Positions 45,246-54,376 are shown, numbered from the stretch's first letter. The stretch: 64,000 nt of DNA from Chitinophagaceae bacterium IBVUCB2 (GCA_002127295.1 NFUV01000001.1:434001-498000), one strand, 5' to 3'. Numbers and translations are program-made. The notes: a model not told the origin generated them from the letters alone.

Positions 45246-46655
45246 ATGACACTCAGAAAGCTATTTCCGATTCTTTTTTTATTTGTAGTAGTGAATGCAA
45301 CGGCGCAGCCTATAAAAACACAAACAACAGCGCAATTGCTAAAAACTGCCAGTACTCTTTTGCAAGCCCAGCAATTGGAAGCTGCAGAAGAATACTATAA
45401 CACTGCACTTACAAAAGCTATTGCAACCAAGAACCCTTATCACCAGGCGCAGGCTTATGAAGGCTTAGGAAATATTTACAATAAAACAAACCAGCAAACA
45501 CAGGCGATAGCAGCATACCAGAAGTCAGTAAAATTGTACAAAGCACTTGGCATGACAGTTATTGCCGATGTGGTGAACAATCAGTTGCGGGGCTTACTTG
45601 GCTTTGGCGACCTCTATGCCGGCGTAGAAATTGGTGCCAAAGGAATAAAGCTCAGCATCATTGAAGTTAAGATCGATAAAAACGGGGAGAATGATTACAC
45701 GTTGAAATTAGATAGTGCTATCAATACCGATGCCGCTGCTTTATCTTACCAGAGTGAAAAAGAAACTTTTGATGCCGTTACTATTTTTTACAATATCATC
45801 CGTGAGAAATACGAAATTCCTGCTTCAAAAATTCATATTGTTATCAGCAGTGGATTAAAGCAAGAGCTGGATAAATACAATAAGGTAGAATATTTTGCGA
45901 ATGTGGTGCGTCCCAAGGACCTTGACCCCAAAATAAAAATCAATTACATTACTGTTGAGCAAGAAGCAGAACTGAGTTTTAAAGGAATTGTCCCTTCCAT
46001 CAACCGTTTATCTGCTAACCAGCTTGATGTGGGCAGTGGCAACACCAAGGGCGGATATATTAATGCCCGTAAAAGTTTTATTCCTGTAACATTTCCACTA
46101 GGCACCAAATCATTTCAACGTTTGCTGGAAGAAAAAATGCCCGGCAATGCGAATATTGAGGATTACCTGGTAGCGGCAGAAAAAATTATAGTTGACAGTC
46201 TAGGCAGGTTGATTGTTTACCAGTTCCGGGATAAACCAGATTTCAAATCAAGAGATATTATTTATGTATCGGGAGGCGTAGTATGGGCAATAGCTTCGCT
46301 AATGCACCCTGAATTGATAAAACAAAATCATGTAGAGCTGAAACAGGAGGATATTGCCAATTTCCGCAAACTGGTCTATAGTGATTACGATAATCTCATC
46401 AATCCTGATTTAAAAAATAGACTCAATGATGATGATGCAAGAGCTTCTTTGGACAATATAAAACGGGTAGTTAGAACCTACGATCAAAAAGCATTGCTTT
46501 CGGGTACTATCTGGTTAGATGAAGTAATCAAACATATTAACACACTAAATGCATCCAAGAAACTTATTTTTCCAAGATATGCTTATGTAGGCTGGATAAG
46601 CGGATACATTATGGATAAGATCAGTAAGCAATATACCGGTCTGGCGTCACGTTAA
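45246..46655 (+). CDS. Exported TPR protein fused to an exopolyphosphatase-like (actin/Ppx fold) domain
   Basis: A 469-residue protein. A signal peptide (MTLRKLFPILFLFVVVNATAQ) is followed by tetratricopeptide repeats (about residues 30-105, with YYNTALTKA and AYEGLGNIYNKTNQ) and then a domain with Ppx/GppA-like landmarks: LYAGVEIGAKGIKLSIIEV for the first phosphate loop, VDVGSG-like QLDVGSGNTKGGYI for the second, and IIYVSGGVVWA. This fold normally handles nucleotides or polyphosphate in the cytoplasm, so export is unexpected. The ATG at 45246 gives the signal peptide; an upstream GTG is less likely. The function is not established. Confidence 0.72.
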   Translation: MTLRKLFPILFLFVVVNATAQPIKTQTTAQLLKTASTLLQAQQLEAAEEYYNTALTKAIATKNPYHQAQAYEGLGNIYNKTNQQTQAIAAYQKSVKLYKALGMTVIADVVNNQLRGLLGFGDLYAGVEIGAKGIKLSIIEVKIDKNGENDYTLKLDSAINTDAAALSYQSEKETFDAVTIFYNIIREKYEIPASKIHIVISSGLKQELDKYNKVEYFANVVRPKDLDPKIKINYITVEQEAELSFKGIVPSINRLSANQLDVGSGNTKGGYINARKSFIPVTFPLGTKSFQRLLEEKMPGNANIEDYLVAAEKIIVDSLGRLIVYQFRDKPDFKSRDIIYVSGGVVWAIASLMHPELIKQNHVELKQEDIANFRKLVYSDYDNLINPDLKNRLNDDDARASLDNIKRVVRTYDQKALLSGTIWLDEVIKHINTLNASKKLIFPRYAYVGWISGYIMDKISKQYTGLASR

Positions 46656-46673
46656 ATAAATTTACCTATAAAA

Positions 46674-47276
46674 CTAACCTTGCTTACGCAGGTATTTTGT
46701 AAGTATTACGATTTGTTGTCCCTCAACCCTGCCTTCAATCTGTTCAGTGTTATCGGGTACTAAGCGAATATTTCGCACTACCGTTCCAACCTTCGCATTG
46801 ATGGTAGAGCCTTTTACATCTAGTGATTTAGTAAGGACCACCGCATCCCCATTTTGCAGGATCGCACCGTAACAATCTTTATGCAAATCAACTGTACTGT
46901 CATTTTCATGATCGCCGCTGGCCTTGGCCCAGGCAAGTCTTTCCTCATCGAGGTACAACATATCAATACTTTCTGCAGCCCAGCTTTCATTACGTAAGCG
47001 GTTCAGCATTCGCCAGGCCATTACTTGTACAGCCGGCACTTCACTCCACATACTGGTAGTAAGACATTGCCAATGATTATTATCCAGCTCTTTTTTCTTT
47101 TCAATTTGTGCTAAACATTTCGGGCAAATCAATACGGCATCATCCATATTGCCGGTGGCAGGTGGCACTTCATATACTTTCAAATTTTCTGTGGCCTCGC
47201 ATAGTTCGCATTGGTTGCCACTTCGTTGAACTAATAAATCTTCTTGTTTCATAATCGAAAAATCTTTGGCAGACAT
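46674..47276 (-). CDS. PhnA-domain protein
   Basis: A 200-residue protein with an N-terminal zinc ribbon (CELC and CPKC about 30 residues apart), a helical middle and a C-terminal PhnA/YjdM-type beta domain (DCYGAILQNGDAVVLTKSLDVKG). Despite the family name, a role in phosphonate use is not demonstrated. Its first ATG directly follows the stop of the aldehyde dehydrogenase gene, which suggests co-transcription; a second ATG eight codons in (MKQEDLLVQRSG) may be the real start. Why it travels with the hydroxyproline genes is unclear. Confidence 0.8.
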   Translation of the reverse strand: MSAKDFSIMKQEDLLVQRSGNQCELCEATENLKVYEVPPATGNMDDAVLICPKCLAQIEKKKELDNNHWQCLTTSMWSEVPAVQVMAWRMLNRLRNESWAAESIDMLYLDEERLAWAKASGDHENDSTVDLHKDCYGAILQNGDAVVLTKSLDVKGSTINAKVGTVVRNIRLVPDNTEQIEGRVEGQQIVILTKYLRKQG

Positions 47277-48761
47277 TTATTTCAATACTTCTTTCGTCAT
47301 CTCACTATTCACTGTTCTCCAAATCCCTAAAGGATTTTCATTCTTTAACTCATCCGGTAATAATTCATTGGCCCAGTTTTGAAAAGCAATAGGTCTTGCA
47401 AATCTTTTTATCCCATCTGCACCAACAGATGTAAACCTGGAATCCGTTGTTGCAGGAAAGGGTCCGCCATGGTGCATACTTAAACAAACTTCCACTCCCG
47501 TAGGCACACTGTTTAGGATTAAACGGCCGCAAATATTTTTTACAGCATCGACTATTTTTTCATGAATCTGTATGTCACCATCAGTTGCCATTAATGTAAC
47601 TGTAAGTTGCCCCTCAAGTTTATTGGCCACCTGCAGCATCTCTTTCATATCCTTGCAACGAACTACTAATGAATATGGACCAAATACTTCCTGGTGCAAT
47701 ACAGGATTGCTTAAAAATACTTGCCCGCTTGTAGATGCAATGGTCGGGCTTCCCTGGTTCAATTCAGGTTTTGTTTCGCTGAATGCAACCGTATCAACTC
47801 CTTTTTGTGAAAGGGCATGATCTTTTTTCTTCCTGTAATTTTTAAAAATGCCGGGGTGTAACATAGTGCCGGGAGCAATTTTGGTGATTTCTTTTCCTAA
47901 CTCTTCAATAAAAGCATTTAACTCTTTACCATCAAGACCAATGATGATACCAGGATTGGTACAAAATTGTCCTACACCCAATGTGATAGAACCTGCATAC
48001 ATTTTAGCAATTGCTTTTGCATCAGTTTTCATTTTCTCCGGCAACAAAAAAACCGGGTTAACACTTCCCATTTCTGCAAAAACAGGAATGGGTTCTTTAC
48101 GTTGATTCCCCCAATCGAATAATTGTTTGCCCCCATTATAAGATCCTGTAAACCCAACTGCTTTTGTATACGTATGCGTTACTAATGCTTTACCAACTTC
48201 CACACTTGCGCCATGTATATGTGCAAAAATCCCATCGGGCATATTACAATCTGCCGCAGCTTTTATAATGGCTTTTGCCACCATCTCACTTGTTTGTGCA
48301 TGTGCAGGATGTGCTTTTACAACAACCGGGCAGCCGGCAGCAAATGCACAAGCCGTATCCCCACCTGCTGTAGAATAAGCAAAGGGGAAATTGCTTGCGC
48401 CAAAAACAACAACCGGCCCTAATGGAACAAGCATTTTCCTGATGTCTGGTTTTGGTGGTGCTTTATCTGGAATGGCCGTATCTATTCTTGCTTCCAGCCA
48501 CTCTCCTTTTTCGCATGCATCCGCATATTGATTTAATTGAAAAATTGTGCGACCTCTTTCACCCCGCAATCTTGCTTCAGGTAAATTGGTTTCTTCTCCG
48601 GCAACTTTTAATAGCTCATCGCCGCAGGCTTCTAATTCTTTCGCAATGGCCCGCATAAAATCTGCCCGTTGTTTTAATGATAATTTCCGGTAAGCATAAA
48701 ATGCTTTCCAGGCCTGTTGCATGGTATTTTCTATTTCAGTAGATGTTGCGTCGTTAAACAT
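47277..48761 (-). CDS. 2,5-dioxovalerate (2-oxoglutarate semialdehyde) dehydrogenase
   Basis: A 494-residue NAD(P)-dependent aldehyde dehydrogenase. Catalytic residues are N124 (GASNFPF), E230 (FAEMGSVNP) and C267 (GVGQFCTNPG); the last motif is typical of the 2-oxoglutarate semialdehyde dehydrogenase branch. It would oxidise 2-oxoglutarate semialdehyde to 2-oxoglutarate, the last step of hydroxyproline, and also of oxidative L-arabinose, breakdown. It follows the DapA-family gene by 21 bp. The family call is firm and the substrate follows from motif plus context. Confidence 0.9.
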   Translation of the reverse strand: MFNDATSTEIENTMQQAWKAFYAYRKLSLKQRADFMRAIAKELEACGDELLKVAGEETNLPEARLRGERGRTIFQLNQYADACEKGEWLEARIDTAIPDKAPPKPDIRKMLVPLGPVVVFGASNFPFAYSTAGGDTACAFAAGCPVVVKAHPAHAQTSEMVAKAIIKAAADCNMPDGIFAHIHGASVEVGKALVTHTYTKAVGFTGSYNGGKQLFDWGNQRKEPIPVFAEMGSVNPVFLLPEKMKTDAKAIAKMYAGSITLGVGQFCTNPGIIIGLDGKELNAFIEELGKEITKIAPGTMLHPGIFKNYRKKKDHALSQKGVDTVAFSETKPELNQGSPTIASTSGQVFLSNPVLHQEVFGPYSLVVRCKDMKEMLQVANKLEGQLTVTLMATDGDIQIHEKIVDAVKNICGRLILNSVPTGVEVCLSMHHGGPFPATTDSRFTSVGADGIKRFARPIAFQNWANELLPDELKNENPLGIWRTVNSEMTKEVLK

Positions 48762-48782
48762 GGAAGTATAAATTTTATAGAA

Positions 48783-49685
48783 TTACAGAGATGGCCTTGC
48801 AGCAATGCCGTCGTTAATTGTTTTTAAAACAGATTTGCGTTCTTCGCCTTCTAATATTAATCTTGGAGCTCTAACATATTCGCTGCCTATACCCGCCTGT
48901 GCCTCTGCTAATTTTATATACTGTACCAGCTTTGGATGGATGTCTAATTCCAGCAATGGCATGAACCATCGATAGATTTTCGTGGCTTCTGCGATTTTGC
49001 CTTGCTTCACCAAATTGAAAATGGTAACGGTTTCTTTGGGGAAAGCACAAACCAATCCCGCTACCCAACCATCAGCACCTAACACTAATTCTTCCATTGC
49101 TAAGGTATCTACACCACATAATATTTTATAACGATCTCCAAAACGGTTTCTCATTCTTGTAACATTGGTCACATCCCTGGTACTTTCTTTTACCGCTCCA
49201 ATATTTTTATTGCTTTGCAAATCATCAAACATATCCAGTGTTACCTCAATTTTATAATCAACCGGGTTGTTATAGATCATAACCGGCAGATCTGTTGAAT
49301 CAGCAATTGTTTTAAAATATGTCACTGTTTCCCGATGATCGGTTTTATAACGCATAGGCGGTAACAACATCAAGCCCTGGGCTCCCCATTGTTTGGCTAA
49401 TGCTGCCTGGTGTACGGCTTCCTTGGTAGAACCTTCAGCAATATTTATAACTACCGGAACTTTACCTGCGATTTTTTCGATTGCAAATTTGACCAGTGTT
49501 TCTTTTTCATTGGTCGTCAGTACACTGGCTTCACCTAAGGTGCCCCCAAGGATTACTCCATGAATACCGGCCTCCAGCTGAGCTTTTAAATTCTTTTCAA
49601 ATAATGGTAAATCCAACTCATCTGTAGCAGTAAATTTTGTAGTAAGTGCGGGCATAACACCCTCCCATTGAAATGACATATTCAT
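48783..49685 (-). CDS. DapA-family lyase, probable 1-pyrroline-4-hydroxy-2-carboxylate deaminase
   Basis: A 300-residue TIM-barrel class I aldolase-type enzyme. The Schiff-base lysine is K166 (GAVKESTRD), the tyrosine of the triad is Y138 (MIYNNPVDY), and the substrate loop GGTLGE is near residue 47. In hydroxyproline catabolism the family member deaminates 1-pyrroline-4-hydroxy-2-carboxylate to 2-oxoglutarate semialdehyde, and that is the best fit here. Related enzymes dehydrate 2-keto-3-deoxy-L-arabonate to the same product, so either or both substrates are possible. It is the first gene of the minus-strand trio, 212 bp from the divergent subtilisin gene. Confidence 0.85.
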   Translation of the reverse strand: MNMSFQWEGVMPALTTKFTATDELDLPLFEKNLKAQLEAGIHGVILGGTLGEASVLTTNEKETLVKFAIEKIAGKVPVVINIAEGSTKEAVHQAALAKQWGAQGLMLLPPMRYKTDHRETVTYFKTIADSTDLPVMIYNNPVDYKIEVTLDMFDDLQSNKNIGAVKESTRDVTNVTRMRNRFGDRYKILCGVDTLAMEELVLGADGWVAGLVCAFPKETVTIFNLVKQGKIAEATKIYRWFMPLLELDIHPKLVQYIKLAEAQAGIGSEYVRAPRLILEGEERKSVLKTINDGIAARPSL

Positions 49686-49897
49686 TGATTTTAAAGTTGA
49701 TAGGAACGTTTTACGCTTTTAAGATTATTATACTAAAAGGTAAAACAAAAAGAGCTTAAAGGTAAGGCATCATCACCGTTTATCCACAAGACATGACAAA
49801 CGGTTGACTGATCTGGCAAAGGGTGCTTTTGTACGGGAAATAATCATTAATTTTCAATTTCGAAATTTAATTTGCCTTCATATTAAATCAACTGCAA

Positions 49898-52800
49898 ATG
49901 AGACCATTTTCTACCCGGCTAACAAAATTATTGTTCCTGATTTTTTTACCTGGGTTTGTTTTTGCCCAGTCGCTGAGAGATTATTCCCTTCAGCTTACTT
50001 CAGGGAAATACCTGCCTCCGGAAAACAGGAACACTGTCACCAAACAATCGCCAGTATTTGAACAAAGTATCTATGGTGGAAAACACTATGTTACTATTCA
50101 ATTTACAGCAATACCTGATGAGTCAACAAAAAACAGGCTTCGTTATGCGGGGATTGAGTTAATAGATTACATTCCCAACTTTGCATACACTGCTACTATG
50201 GTGGAGAATTTTGATCTTAATACCCTCAAAGAATTTCCTATTCGTAGTATACTTCAGTTTTCATTTATCCAAAAAACAGTGCCGGAAATTATAACTGCCA
50301 AAATTCCGGCTTATGCAATTAAAAGTGCGGGCTATGTTGATGTTGACATTGTATTATATGAAAACCTTTCTAGTGATAAAATAATCAATTCTATAAATGC
50401 TGTTGGCGCTAGTATAATTGCGAATGTGCCTTCATTTAGAATGTACACCATCAGGGTACCGGAATCAAACCTACATCAATTGGTTAATCTGCCATTTGTA
50501 CAATGGGCAGAATACATTGCACCACCAAGTATTATTGAAAATCTCCCTGGTCGTTCTTTACATCGTGCAAACATTTTGAGTGATGGTGTACGTAATTTAA
50601 AAGGAGATGACATGAATGTAGGAGTATGGGATGAAATAGCGAGTCAGCACCTTGACTTTTCTCCATCAGGAAGATTGGTAAATGTTGATGCGGGTGGAGC
50701 CGGAAGCCACGGAACCCACGTATCAGGCACAATTGGAGGAAGAGGTCTTATTGATCCGGCTGCAAGAGGTATGGCTCCGAATGCAAAAATTTATTCGTTT
50801 TTAGCAGCTGGCGATATTCAAGCAGAAATGGCAGTAGAAATTCCTGCCAAAAATTTAATAGCAAGCAACCACTCTTACCACGATGGCACTGGAGTACAGT
50901 GTGGCACAGGTGGGGCTTCTGCATCCTATTCTTTGAGAGCAAGAAATACTGATCTTAACTTAAACAATAACATTTTTCATCTGCATTGCCACTCATCAGG
51001 TAATAATCAACCTGCTTGCTCGGGAGGATGGGGCACAATTACTGGTACTGGTAAATCTGCCAAAAACAATGTAGTTGTCGGGAATATTACTTCAACTGAA
51101 TCGCTTTCCGGTTCTAGTAGCTGCGGACCTGTACATGACGGAAGAATTAAACCAGAGTTGGTTGGAATGGGCACTAATGTATATTCTACTTATACACCAT
51201 TAAACTCATATAATACAATTAGTGGAACGTCGATGTCAACCCCAGGTATTGCAGGAACATTGACTCTTTTAGCCCAACAATACAAAGATTCACATGGAGG
51301 TACACTTCCACCATCTTCTTTAATAAAGAATATTGCATGTAACACGGCTGCGGATCTTGGAAATCCCGGACCTGATTATAGATTTGGATTTGGTCGTATC
51401 AATGCATTGTCCGCTGTTAGAATACTTGAACAAAATCGGTATGCTGTTAATAGTATTGCAACGGGTGCAACTACCGATATTACTATTACTGTGCCGGCAG
51501 GTGCTTCAAGTCTTCGTGTAATGCTTACCTGGAATGATCCTGCTGCTGCGCCAAACTCAAGTTTTGCACTTATAAATAATTTAGATTTAAGAGTTATTGG
51601 AAGTGCTACTCATCTACCGTGGATTTTAGATCCTAATAATCCATCAGCAAGTGCTACACAAGGTGATGACAACTATAGTAATATTGAACAAGTTACTGTA
51701 TCATCGCCTGCGCCAGGAACCTATACCCTTAGAGTAATAGGAGAAGCTATCACGACCGGACCGACACAAACCTATTCATTGAGCTGGGATATTGAACAAC
51801 CATATATTGAAGTAATTTATCCCAATGGCGGTGAGAAATTTAATCCCTCAACTTCTCAGGTAATTACCTGGGATAATGCAGGGATTACCGGAAACCAAAC
51901 TGTGGAATACTCTTTAGACAATGGTGGTACATGGAATATTATCAGCAGTTCAGTTCCATCATTTACAACCAGACTTTCATGGACTCCTCCAGCAGGAACT
52001 AATACAGGTATTGCTTTAATCAGAGTTTCCAGTGGTTCTTTAAGTGATAATAGCAATGCAAATTTTAGTATTCTTGGAACTCCCGCACTTAATGCACCTG
52101 CAGTCGGATGTACAGGCGGGGAAGTAGCTTATACATGGCCTGCTGTTGCCAATGCTACACAATATGATTTATATAGATTAGATGCAGCTACTGGCGATTT
52201 CGTGATACTTGCATCTGATATCATGGGGACTTCGTACACAGCTACGAGCTTACCCGTTGGCTCTACAATATGGGCATCCTTAGTATCCAAAAACAACACT
52301 ACCGGTGCTGTAAGTGAAAGATCAATTGCAAGGTCAATGGTAGTACCTTCCAGCGGTGCAACATTGGGAAGCATTGGCTCAGTTTCCGGCCAGTCAAGTG
52401 TTTGTGGCAATCTCCAAAATGTTCAATATACGGTTCCCGTAGTAACGGGTGCTACATCTTATACATGGACAACGCCACCTAATACAACTATTGCAAGCGG
52501 ACAGGGAACAAATACAATTTTAGTTAACTTTTTTGCTGGTAGCAGTAGTGGCAACGTTACTGTGTTTGCAAGTGCTGGTTCATGTCAAACAGCTACAACC
52601 ACTTTCCCTGTTACATTCAGCAGCGAAGTAACTCCTCCTGTAAGTGGAGGTGATCAAACAAGCAATATATGTCCTCCAACACCAATACCAACATTAACAG
52701 CAACTGCAACTATACCTGCCGGGCATACCTTAACATGGTTTACAGCTGCAACAGGAGGAAGCGTAGTAGCAAATCCAACATTAAGCTCCCCTGGTACAGT

Positions 52801-54289
52801 TACCTATTATGCATCCAGCTCTAACAATACTAGCGGTTGTGTTAGTGCCACAAGAACTCCGGTTACATTAACTATAAATGCAGTGTCTGGAGCAAGCATT
52901 ACCGCAGGCGGACCACTTACATTTTGCCAGGGAGGAAGTGTTGTACTTACCGCTACTGCAGGTACATCTTATATATGGAGAAATGGTGCAACACAAGTCG
53001 CCACTACACAAGCTTATACGGCTACTACTTCTGGCTCATATACAGTTGAAGTAACAACAGGTTCTTGCGTTAATACGTCTACCGCTACAAATGTTACCGT
53101 TAACCCATCACCTGTCGCGGCAATTACTGCCGGTGGGCCAACTACGTTTTGCCAGGGCTTAAATGTTGTTCTTACTGCATCTGCGGGTTCATCCTGGTTG
53201 TGGAGTAATGGCGCAACTACACAAAGCATTACTGTTACTACTTCAGGAAATTATTCTGTCGTAGTTACCAACGCTTCTAATTGCAGTACTACATCTCCTG
53301 TTACAGCTGTTATAGTTAATCCTAACCCTGCAGCAGTAATTACTGCCAGCGGGCCTATAACTTTCTGCCAGGGAGGAAGTGTTATACTTACTGCTAATAC
53401 AGGCAATTCATATTTATGGAGTACGGGTGCAACAACGCAATCAATTACAGTTTCAACATCAGGAAATTATAGTGTTGATGTTACTCAAACCGGTGGCTGC
53501 GTATCATCTTCAGTGGCAACAGCTGTGGTTGTAAATCCATTACCGGCAGCTACAATTACAGCCGGGGGTCCATTAGCATTTTGTAACGGAAATAATGTTG
53601 TATTGACAGCTCCGGCTGGTGGTACATGGATATGGAGAAATGGAACAACACAAGTTGCCACTACGCAATCGTATACTGCTACTACTACCGGCACCTACAG
53701 TGTACAAGTAACAACAGCCGCTGGTTGTTCCAGTACCTCGGCGGTTACCAATGTTGCTGTAAGCCCTAACCCGGTTGCAACGCTGGTTGCGGCTCCTTAT
53801 ACTAAATTGTTCCCGGGTCTAAAAACAACCCTTACTGCTACTGTGAATCCAACCGGAACATATACTTACAGTTGGTTAAGAAATGGTACGGCCGTACCGG
53901 GCGCAACAACTGCTACTATTCCAAATATCGATTTGAATGGTTTAGGCACTTACACAGTAACTGTAACAAACACTACAGGCTTACCATGTTCTAATACATC
54001 CAATTCAGTAGTAATTGCAGATTCGGTAAGTGCTAAATTGTTTGTGTATCCAAATCCATCTAAAGGAGCATTCCAGGTACAATTCTATACTACTAACACA
54101 TCTGCACATACAGTTTCCATTTTTGATTCAAAAGGCAGCGTTGTGTATAGAAAAGAATACAACCTTAGTGTTCCTTACCAGCAAATGGATGTAGATATCA
54201 GAAGACACGGAGCTGGTGTGTACCAGGTGGTATTGCATGACAGAGCAGGAAAGCGACTGGCTTTTAAACAAATAGTAGTCGCTCAATAA
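49898..54289 (+). CDS. Large secreted subtilisin-like (S8) protease with T9SS sorting domain
   Basis: A 1463-residue secreted protease. Domains in order: signal peptide (to about residue 24); an N-terminal propeptide region; the S8 catalytic domain (about 235-515) with D245 (VGVWDE), H271 (SHGTHVSG) and S445 (SGTSMSTPG), and the oxyanion Asn near 369; a jelly-roll P-like domain (about 520-635); two beta domains including a fibronectin-like one; four 72-75 residue Ig-like repeats (1001-1293); another Ig-like repeat; and a T9SS type A sorting domain (about 1378-1463, LFVYPNPSKGAF to the terminal FKQIVVAQ). It should be cell-surface or released. It is divergent from dapA-like and hydroxyproline genes, so a hydroxyproline-rich protein substrate is a contextual guess. 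Confidence 0.93.
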   Translation: MRPFSTRLTKLLFLIFLPGFVFAQSLRDYSLQLTSGKYLPPENRNTVTKQSPVFEQSIYGGKHYVTIQFTAIPDESTKNRLRYAGIELIDYIPNFAYTATMVENFDLNTLKEFPIRSILQFSFIQKTVPEIITAKIPAYAIKSAGYVDVDIVLYENLSSDKIINSINAVGASIIANVPSFRMYTIRVPESNLHQLVNLPFVQWAEYIAPPSIIENLPGRSLHRANILSDGVRNLKGDDMNVGVWDEIASQHLDFSPSGRLVNVDAGGAGSHGTHVSGTIGGRGLIDPAARGMAPNAKIYSFLAAGDIQAEMAVEIPAKNLIASNHSYHDGTGVQCGTGGASASYSLRARNTDLNLNNNIFHLHCHSSGNNQPACSGGWGTITGTGKSAKNNVVVGNITSTESLSGSSSCGPVHDGRIKPELVGMGTNVYSTYTPLNSYNTISGTSMSTPGIAGTLTLLAQQYKDSHGGTLPPSSLIKNIACNTAADLGNPGPDYRFGFGRINALSAVRILEQNRYAVNSIATGATTDITITVPAGASSLRVMLTWNDPAAAPNSSFALINNLDLRVIGSATHLPWILDPNNPSASATQGDDNYSNIEQVTVSSPAPGTYTLRVIGEAITTGPTQTYSLSWDIEQPYIEVIYPNGGEKFNPSTSQVITWDNAGITGNQTVEYSLDNGGTWNIISSSVPSFTTRLSWTPPAGTNTGIALIRVSSGSLSDNSNANFSILGTPALNAPAVGCTGGEVAYTWPAVANATQYDLYRLDAATGDFVILASDIMGTSYTATSLPVGSTIWASLVSKNNTTGAVSERSIARSMVVPSSGATLGSIGSVSGQSSVCGNLQNVQYTVPVVTGATSYTWTTPPNTTIASGQGTNTILVNFFAGSSSGNVTVFASAGSCQTATTTFPVTFSSEVTPPVSGGDQTSNICPPTPIPTLTATATIPAGHTLTWFTAATGGSVVANPTLSSPGTVTYYASSSNNTSGCVSATRTPVTLTINAVSGASITAGGPLTFCQGGSVVLTATAGTSYIWRNGATQVATTQAYTATTSGSYTVEVTTGSCVNTSTATNVTVNPSPVAAITAGGPTTFCQGLNVVLTASAGSSWLWSNGATTQSITVTTSGNYSVVVTNASNCSTTSPVTAVIVNPNPAAVITASGPITFCQGGSVILTANTGNSYLWSTGATTQSITVSTSGNYSVDVTQTGGCVSSSVATAVVVNPLPAATITAGGPLAFCNGNNVVLTAPAGGTWIWRNGTTQVATTQSYTATTTGTYSVQVTTAAGCSSTSAVTNVAVSPNPVATLVAAPYTKLFPGLKTTLTATVNPTGTYTYSWLRNGTAVPGATTATIPNIDLNGLGTYTVTVTNTTGLPCSNTSNSVVIADSVSAKLFVYPNPSKGAFQVQFYTTNTSAHTVSIFDSKGSVVYRKEYNLSVPYQQMDVDIRRHGAGVYQVVLHDRAGKRLAFKQIVVAQ
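52898..53770 (+). repeat. Four tandem coding repeats of 216-225 bp in the protease gene
   Basis: Units begin at 52898, 53123, 53339 and 53555 and each encodes an Ig-like domain starting ITAGGP and FCQGG (varied), with a tryptophan core and a closing VNPxP. They differ by many substitutions, so they are old duplications. They act as stalk or spacer and are a possible recombination site. Confidence 0.85.
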
Positions 54290-54309
54290 TATTTATTAAA
54301 ACCCAACTC

Positions 54310-54345
54310 AAGGCTAAACGTATTTTATACGTTTAGCCTTTTTTA
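54310..54345 (+). terminator. Rho-independent terminator after the protease gene
   Basis: AAGGCTAAACGTA, loop TTTTA, TACGTTTAGCCTT, then a T run. The 13 bp stem is perfect and lies 20 bp after the stop codon. Confidence 0.92.
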
Positions 54346-54376
54346 ATACGTCGCCAGCAAAATCAGAGACGGCATT

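Noticed and set aside
48783-49685. Dihydrodipicolinate synthase for lysine synthesis, or N-acetylneuraminate lyase
   Set aside because: The fold and Lys/Tyr residues fit the superfamily, but the linkage to the semialdehyde dehydrogenase and hydroxyproline genes points to a catabolic lyase.
34754-49685. A SusC/SusD-type polysaccharide utilisation locus
   Set aside because: No TonB-dependent receptor, SusD-like lipoprotein or hybrid two-component regulator is present in the window.
52898-53770. Regularly spaced repeats that could suggest a CRISPR or satellite array
   Set aside because: The units are 216-225 bp, stay in frame and encode Ig-like domains of the secreted protease.
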